Positions 57,026 to 64,000 of a stretch of DNA of 64,000 nucleotides are shown here, in pieces. How positions within the stretch are numbered: the first letter of the stretch is position 1; every line of letters begins with the position of its first letter. This stretch comes from Calliopum simillimum. Lineage: Eukaryota > Arthropoda > Insecta > Diptera > Lauxaniidae. Location: NCBI GenBank assembly GCA_951812925.1, contig OX638368.1:161124492-161188491 (forward strand), in the 5' to 3' direction. The position numbers were made by a program, and so were the translations under genes. The notes beneath the pieces are model-generated. The model was not told where the DNA came from, searched no databases, and worked only from the letters and a program-made list of their open reading frames with translations.

Positions 57026-57297
57026 ATCAATTGAGGAGTGGCCGTACCAAAGGGCCTAAGTACCATTTCGAGGCAGAAGTAATGTCATACTTTTTATGTG
57101 CTTTATAGTCAGTTATTTGACTACTATAGTTTTTTCAACATAATAACATGAATTTCACACAATCAAGTAAATTTTTAGTGAAAATAGAAAACAATTTTAT
57201 TAACTTCTTAAAAAAATGTCACCCGTTTCATATAATGACACTACTTTTGCCTCGAAATGGTACTTATGCCCTTTGGTACGGCCACTCCTCAATTGAT
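57026..57297. mobile_element. Palindromic MITE (272 bp)
   Basis: The first ~65 bp (ATCAATTGAGGAGTGGCCGT and on) are repeated in reverse at the right end with about four differences, including ACCAAAGGGC and GTACCATTTCGAGGCA. The centre shares several blocks with the MITE at 50885: ATGTCATAC, then CATGAATTTCACACAATCAAGTAAA against CATAAATTTCACATCATCAAGTAAA. So the two are related, although their outer ends differ. No coding sequence. Confidence 0.8.
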
Positions 57298-60200
57298 CTT
57301 TTGAAAAATCTATTTTAAGTTTAGACAAACTTCAAACTGAAAAATCCTTTAAATAAAAGTTTTAAAAAGTTTTTAAATTTATGAAATTAAAGTATAAGCT
57401 GACCCAAAACTTTTTCTTAAAAAATTTTGTATAGTTTTACTTTTATTTTCAGTTTTTCTTAAAAAAAATTGTGCCATAGAAGTTTTGTCGTTGAATAAAC
57501 ACAGCGTAATATTAAAACAATACCTTGAAAAAAAAAGTTTTCAAAAAAATTTACTCTTTTTCTTTTTCTAATTCTTTTTTTTTTCTAATGTGTTTTAAAA
57601 AAAGTTCGAAATTGTTCCACAGTGTTATTTTTAAAAGTTTCCTTATTTGTTTTTTACTTTTATTCTTAAAAGCTGTTAGCTAAACTTTTTTTTGAATTTT
57701 TCGGAAAGTGGTTAAAAAAAAATTTATAAAAAAATATATTTCTAAAACTTTTTGAATGAAAGTTTCAAGGTTTAACTGCAACCATATCGAAATACTTAAA
57801 TCCATAAAGCATCAAACTGCAAAACTCCCGGAAAGCGACTAAAGGGACTGGTTGTTGTTGTAAATCTAGCGACAATAAAATTCATAAAAGTAAAATTGTG
57901 TGCTCGGATTTGTATGAACATTGCTGAACTTATGGGCATAAGCATGCATGTATGCACATAGTGACCAACGGACGTACAACGGGGGTAAATGGCCAACAAA
58001 TTACGAGCATTTTGATGTGCCAACATTTGTTGAGCGTGGCACTGTCACAAGCTGTCAAATTCCCGCGCTCTTTATGAAACAATCAAAATAAAAAAAGCAA
58101 TCAAACTCATCGCTCCCTTTTTTCATGGAAGAACCAAAAGTGACAACTCATTGAACCACTAACGGGGATAAGATTTGGTTAAAATTTTATTATTTAAATG
58201 AACAACAAACACTAGCGCAACCAGTTGGTTAAACAACGCACAGACTGGTTGCTAACTGAGCAAGGCCGGAGCAGATTGCGGAAGTACGCAAGGCGCTTAG
58301 AACATGTTCAAAATAAAATTAAAACTGTGTATATAACAATATATAAAAAGTTTTTACTAAAAAATAATATTAAATCAAAGGGACAAAAATCTTCTTCGTC
58401 TCGAAAGATAGATGGACTCAAGACCCTGCGAGTCTATTATTGAGGTAATATTTTTTATTTTGTGAAAAGTTTGATACAAAATCAACTTTTGACAACGCCT
58501 TATTTGGGTTGTATGGCGTCGAAAATTTCGAACTAAGCATATAGCGCAAAATGTAACCTTTGCACAGAGCTAAAACTGAACCTGCGCCTGCCCTGTGAAA
58601 CTGAGTGAAGGACAAATGTACGATAGACAGATTGATAGTCATCCATTTGTTTGATAGTATCACGTTCTTCCTCCCGCTGTGTCAGCGACATCTATTGACT
58701 CAACTTGCAACACTTATCACTTCATTGCAGTTTCATCATGTAGGTTCGTCATGTGCGACCGACCAAACTGTTGAACGTGTAGCCTACATATTTTGCCAAA
58801 GTCACCCACTTTCCACCGTGTGTTTAGCGTGAGGATTTAATTTTTATTGCACGGCTTTCAATATCCATAGTTTTCACATTTTTCCTCGTTTTTTTATGAA
58901 TTCATTTGGTGTTTCGTTGGGAACTTTTGCAGCAGATTTATTGATGGTTGTAAAGTTTATGCCGTTATTGTTGATACTAAATGTGATGTTGTTGTTTTGG
59001 TGTGTTATCAGCGGTTGTAAAATGGTGTGATATTTATCATAAATGGCAATAAAATCAATAACTTTTGTGTTTCCCTCGATAAAGTAACATAAGTAAAAGT
59101 CAATGAAAACAAACAAACATAGGACTTTGTATAAAATGTAATTTCAGTAATCAACGTGAAGCACCAAGAACCAAGAAACAGTTCTGATTTATTTGTCTTA
59201 GAAAAAATTTAAAAAATTGTTTAAAGGAAGCTTTTGCCTACTACAATATGGAACTTTCAGAGTTTACAGTTTGCTCAAAATTTACATTTCTGCATTAAGA
59301 AATTTTTAAAAATTTGTATTCAATGTGATATAAAAGTTAATTACTTTGAAATGTAGCAGAAATCGCATTTTGATGGAGCCAATTTCAAATACAAAACTCT
59401 TATTCTAAAAGTATAAGGTTATATTGTTGCTATACATATTTCATGCATCTCGTGGGCGCTCTAATGTACATACATATAAGTTGCAAATATTGAAATTGTG
59501 GCTCATATCACAACAGTTTAAAAATTATTTCCCATGTAAATGCAACGTGTTATCTATCGCGGAAAATAAAGAGTGCATCAACAGTTGTTGCTTTGTTTTG
59601 TTTACCATAAAGTTAAACCCATTTAAGAATGCATCTTCGAATTATACAAACATTCAAATTCCGGTTTGAGAAGACATAACAATTTTCAAATCACTATAAA
59701 TTATGAAATTATATGCTCCATGGCCTTGAAACGCCAAATCGAATGCAAAAAAATCAATTGATTCTGGTAAAAGTTTTCGTACCATCTATTGCTCTCTCTG
59801 AATCGTAATTTCTAGTTCATTTGTGAATACTTTGCACGGCCATATGTCAATAAAATCAGAAATAATTTAAATTTGGTAAAATTGGAAGAGTTTCTTAAGC
59901 TGGAACTTGTCAATGCAGCTGTATGTAGCTTTCTTTTCTCAACTGCAAACAGGAAACTTCTGTAGAAAGTATGTGTGCCACTGTATTGATACAATCACCT
60001 CTTCTTTCCTTCCCTTCTTTCTCCTCTGATATTTTGGCCTTATGATCATTAGCGAATGCGTTTGGCACGAAACGGGCATCAGACTTTGAACCGCGGCCAT
60101 CCCGATGTAGGTACATAACATACCAACGCCAAAACGGATCAAATTTCAGTCAAGGTATTTAAAAACGAAAAAAAGGTCTAACACTAAAAACACTCAAGCG

Positions 60201-61686
60201 AAATCTTACGAACAACATTTTTCGTTGTAGCTGTTGTTGTTGTTGTTGCTGTTGTTTGCTCATTTTGAGATGTAAAATCAGAAATGCATCACTGCTGTGT
60301 CCCCAACAACAACAACAACAATCTGGCCCCTGCGAGGTGAGACGCTTCATCTTGCGTTGGTCATCACACACACAAAATGTTCTGTTGTTGTTGGGATTGT
60401 TGCTGCCGTGGTCATGCTTCTGATGCGATCGCATGTTAAGTCAACTGCAACGCATTCAAATTATGTGTGTCCATGAATGTTTATCTCTGTGTTGATTATG
60501 CGAGAGTCTGCATGTACCCAAATTGTGTGCAATACAGCTCGATGGCCGTGTTTATAAAACAGGTGGGTTCAGGCCAGTGCACTGTGGTGCAGTATCATGC
60601 CACATCACCATGTAAGGAACTTACAAAAAATTGCAGTATTGCATAATTTTTTATAGAACCTTCTTTGAATATTATGATATACACCACTTACCCACATGGG
60701 GGTTAATACAAAATGGAATTCATATATGTTTCAAATCGACCTTGAAATAAGCTTTTTAAACTTATTTTTTTAAGTAAAGTCATTCCTCAAACTTCCTTTA
60801 CATGGGTAAATCTACGTAAAATGCACCAAAACATTCATTAATTTATCCCCACCTGCTTTTTTAAAATTTTTTTTAAAAGAAGGCAAAAAATATGATGACC
60901 TTAACTTCTGGAACATTGTTGAAAAGTGTACATAAGCTTTCAGGGTTGCCATATGTTTTTCTTTTTTGAAACCTTCGGGCAAACAATATATTTAAAAAAT
61001 TAAAATAAAATTTAGAAAAACTTTTAAAAAATCCAACATAAATTCTTAGGGTTGCCAGATTGTTGTTTTGAAAATTTATTTTAAATCCTTTTTTGACAAA
61101 ATTTAATTTTTTGGTCTCAGAAACGCATAGATAGACTTTTTAAATTTGCACAAAAATTGTTCAAAAAAACCAGGTGACCACACCGAACATACAATTTAAA
61201 AAAAAGTTACCTGAGTTTTTCTGACACCAAAAATTTTAATTTAGTCAAAAAAAGTTGGAACTCTTTAAGATTTCCGAAAACAACCAGGTGGCAATACCAA
61301 AAATAATAGGTTTTTTAAGTGTTTTGAGACTAAATTTAAATTTTTTAAATAAATGGTTTAAGCAAAACTAACAAAAAAAAAAAAAAAACTAGGTGGCGAA
61401 TTTCTAAACGGAGAATGACAAAATATGGCAAAAAAGTGATATCACAATAAAAATAGCCATTATTTTTAAAAAAATTGAAACTGGTAGATAGTCCCTCCAA
61501 TTGTTTATTGATTTGATTATATAAAGATAAAAGAATATGCATAGTTATGTAAAAAAACTTTTAAAATTTTTAACCTTTTTTAAAAAACAAACTCAAGAAC
61601 ACCCACTATTGAAAAAATAGCACTGACTTCACTTTCACTTAGATTAAAAAAAACTGAGCGAAGAAAGTTTAAAATTAGGGAACATT
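57298..61686. other. Non-coding stretch with CAA/GTT microsatellites
   Basis: No gene supported in 4.4 kb. GTT/CAA runs are at about 60230-60265 and 60304-60322; the minus frame at 60159-60434 translates them as Gln and Cys runs. Sections at 57790-58090 and 59900-60640 are less AT-rich and unique-looking. The plus frame at 58225-58443 is basic and without a domain. Confidence 0.4.
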
Positions 61687-61823
61687 TGAGGCGTTGCGTG
61701 CATTAACGCCCTCAGTCGACTTAGGCCGTTTTTGCGCCCATCGCTTTTTTGAAAGCTTGGGTCCTCAAATATATGTGTACTTAATTTTAACTTCCAATTA
61801 CGACCACAGAATGTGGTTGAGCT

Positions 61824-62275
61824 ATATATATCGCCGGTACTTACGAAGACTATCTCTTTTTAAAATGCGGTCAAGAAAATCATTTTTTTCAAACTGCGGC
61901 GAAAAAGATCTTTTTTGTGCGAATGCGGACAAGAAAATCACTTTTTACAAAATGCGGAGAAGAAAATAACTTATTACAAAATGCGGCGAAGAAAATCACT
62001 TGTCACAAAATGCGGCGAAGAAAATCTCGCTTCATTCGCTACGATTTTAAGTGAAATGCTTATTTTCGTAACTCGTGAATACTTTCACTAAATAAAGAGA
62101 TTTTCTTCGCCGCATTTTGTAAAAAGTGATTTTCTTCGCCGCATTTTATAAAAAGTGATTTTCTTGTCCGCATATTACAAAAAAGATTTTTTTCGCCGCA
62201 ATTTCAAAAAAAAATTTTCTTCGCCGCAACTTTCGGTTGGAAGATTCTCTTCGTAAGCACCGGCGATATATACTG
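61824..62275. repeat. Inverted arrays of a 29-bp AATGCGGCGAAGAAAATCAC unit
   Basis: The left array (61862-62030) has six units of about 29-30 bp, consensus AAATGCGGCGAAGAAAATCA plus a CTTNNNAC linker. The right array (62098-62235) has five in reverse orientation. Outside the arrays, TATATCGCCGGTACTTACGAAGA on the left pairs with its inverse ending at 62275. The ~65-bp spacer (62031-62097) is the loop. The two units nearest the loop on each side match the consensus best. Confidence 0.88.
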
Positions 62276-62335
62276 TTTAAACAGTTGCGTGCAAGAAGGG
62301 CGTAGTGCGACTTGGGGCGTTTTTGCATAAATCAG

Positions 62336-62650
62336 TTCACGGTAGGAAAAACGGTTTTTACTCAAAACCAAGGTGCCTAACGAAAAAATTTTCTATGCAA
62401 AATAATGCTTAAAATTGTCCAAAGAGTACGTGTGATTTTTTTTTTTTTTTTTTTTTTTTTTTAGCCAAATTTTGAAAAATTATAAAATGTTCGAAAAAAT
62501 TCTGAAAAAATACACACATATTTTTTGGACGATTCCAAGCATTTTCTGACTAATGCATTTTTTTTTCCTAAGGCACCTTGCTTTTGAATTAAAACCATTT
62601 TTCCGGCCGGGTAAAAAAGTGGCTATGTTCGAGTGGCCATATTTGGAAAA
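62336..62650. repeat. Palindromic interspersed repeat, copy B
   Basis: Relative of 52920-53290. The left part AAACGGTTTTTACTCAAAAC... pairs with the right part TTTTGAATTAAAACCATTTT, and GGTGCCTAACGAAAAAA pairs with the TTTCCTAAGGCACC segment. A run of more than 20 T residues (62438-62462) lies near the centre. Confidence 0.55.
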
Positions 62651-63564
62651 ATTTTTAATGTAAGAATTTTTTCAATAAAGTATTTTAAAGGAAATTTTAT
62701 TTCCTTATTTCTTGTCACATTTTGTCTTTTCCTATCTTTGATCTAAAAAAAGTTTTCGTCAAAAGAGTAAAAAAACACAAGAAATCGAAATTTTTTTTTT
62801 GATTTCAATTCATATATTCTATAAATTCAAAAAAATCCATTGCGCCGCTTTTGTGTAATATTGAATCAAAATATTCAAGTCTTTAAAAGTGGGTGTGACA
62901 CTTTTGCCATTCCAATCCACTTTTCGCTATTTATAATCAGCATTTGTTTACCAAACTTAGCCACCGTTTGCGAAATATTGCCCAATAAATTCTAATTTTG
63001 AAGGATTTGCTACGCCTTTCTATGAGTATCTACAAGGTTAGAATTGATCGCAGTCACAATTTTATACTAATATAGAACATTGTATCAAATTTCGTTAAAA
63101 TCTCTATAACCGTTTGCAATATTTACCAGGTGCAAGACTTAGATGCAAATGTATGCGTGAATTTTATAAAATTTAAAGAAATAAACAAAAACGCACATTT
63201 ATAAATAGTTGAGGTAAAAGTATATTTCATTCCCCTCATTTAAAAAAAAAAAAATCTTTAAAATCGGAACAGTTTTGCCGGTTTCCCAAGCAAAATGCTA
63301 ACGTTACTCCAGTGATAGTCAAATTGATTTATGCAAAAACGCTCCATAATTTAAATTTTTTCTTCTTCGATAATTCTGTCAATATGCGTTAGTATTATGT
63401 GTAAGCGATAATTATTTACTCATTTTATTAGTGTTAATTGAATAAATTTGTTTTTCAAGGTTTAAATGATGGTTTGTTGTTTTTTCAGCATTTAGAAACT
63501 TTAAATTGAAATATCTCGAAATGCCATTTTTCGACTTGGGGCGTTAATGCACGCAACGCCTCAA

Positions 63565-64000
63565 TTGTCGATCCTATATAAAAAAAATTTTTCGAAGAGT
63601 TAACACAGACAAACAGTAACTGAAATATATGTAGCGTGCTTCGTAATGAACTATTGAGCACAACTTTTCTTAGTTCCATTTTTCGAAACTTGCAAAACTG
63701 ACGGAGATATAGCCATCGGAAGATCGGGATATAACTTTATGAAAACCGGAACTGGTAAATCAGAACCCCTTGAGGGATTTTAATAATATTGGCGGCATAT
63801 GAAAGGTATTTTAACTGGCTACAAAATCAATGTGCAAAAGTTTAAAACCTGAGTCCGAGAATCACCCAAATACAAAATCACAGGCACACAAAAAAAAAGA
63901 AGTTAAATGAACTTTTTATTTTTTATATGCAGTTTCTATAATTTTTGCGCTGAGTCTGACTATTTTATATTCTGAGTTATGATCCTTTGAGAGGAAGGTA
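63565..64000. other. Non-coding end of window
   Basis: No gene. The block ACTTTTCTTAGTTCCATTTT (63662 on) is the same as an inner block of the MITE arm at about 50950 and 51260, so a fragment of that family may lie here. Confidence 0.4.

Larger units (their letters stand above)
61687..63564. mobile_element. Foldback-like element with GAGGCGTTGCGTGC ends
   Basis: The left end TTGAGGCGTTGCGTGCATTA (one mismatch at its first bases) is matched in reverse at 63540-63564. The ~1.88-kb interior holds an inverted pair of tandem arrays (61824-62275), an internal relative of the left end at about 62284-62325 (GTTGCGTGCA...GCGACTTGGGGCGTTTTTGC), and a copy of an interspersed palindrome (62336-62650). 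It encodes no transposase. The build resembles Drosophila foldback elements, whose arms consist of short tandem repeats. Confidence 0.65.

Noticed and set aside
60159..60434. Gln- and Cys-rich minus-strand frame
   Set aside because: Produced by CAA/GTT microsatellites; no other coding feature.
61862..62030. CRISPR-like array of 29-bp repeats
   Set aside because: The units are adjacent with short, similar linkers, degenerate, and mirrored by an inverted array. The context is an insect genome, so this is a foldback arm, not CRISPR.

Overview
This window looks like intergenic or intronic DNA of an insect, most likely a higher fly. It is AT-rich, has scattered (CAA)n/(GTT)n microsatellites, and is packed with animal-type transposable elements: DD41D mariners, hAT and TA-target MITEs, an RTE-like LINE, and a Ty3/gypsy element with long LTRs and a tRNA-Lys-like primer site. 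I see no bacterial operon, rRNA, tRNA or CRISPR array. The fly assignment is an inference from base composition and element types.

Layout. 1-16 kb holds AT-rich DNA with a small hAT-like MITE (427-579), a decayed rosa-type mariner (735-1850), a two-copy 626-bp repeat (6058-7314), a TA-flanked MITE (8097-8968) and several hairpin or tandem repeats. 16.7-31.0 kb is a three-level nest. An old, deleted RTE-like LINE is split by a younger LINE of the same family (16905-30247, target duplication GCAAAGTA). That LINE is in turn split by a complete 9,836-bp LTR retrotransposon (18207-28042, target duplication ATAG). All are on the minus strand.

The LTR element is the centrepiece. Its two 2,145-bp LTRs have the same length and show no difference where I compared them. 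gag and pol are open and joined by a -1 frame overlap. Gag begins with a complete RING-H2 zinc finger of the ubiquitin-ligase type, ahead of the ordinary gag domain and zinc knuckle. A capsid protein carrying its own putative E3 ligase module is the strongest candidate here for an undescribed system.

31.0-37.8 kb is a second nest. A decayed hAT element (31027-37790, 8-bp target duplication GTAGCGTG) contains a TIR element (32218-37277) that carries a 1.6-kb palindrome and a broken multi-exon gene of unknown family. 38-64 kb is mostly non-coding, with long-TIR MITEs (42325-43965, 50885-51342, 57026-57297), an internally deleted rosa-like mariner (46698-47591), and a foldback-like element with inverted arrays of a 29-bp unit (61687-63564). 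Host coding sequence is scarce: a possible last exon (38189-38388) and a possible signal-peptide first exon (54841-54898), both plus strand. All comparisons were made by eye.
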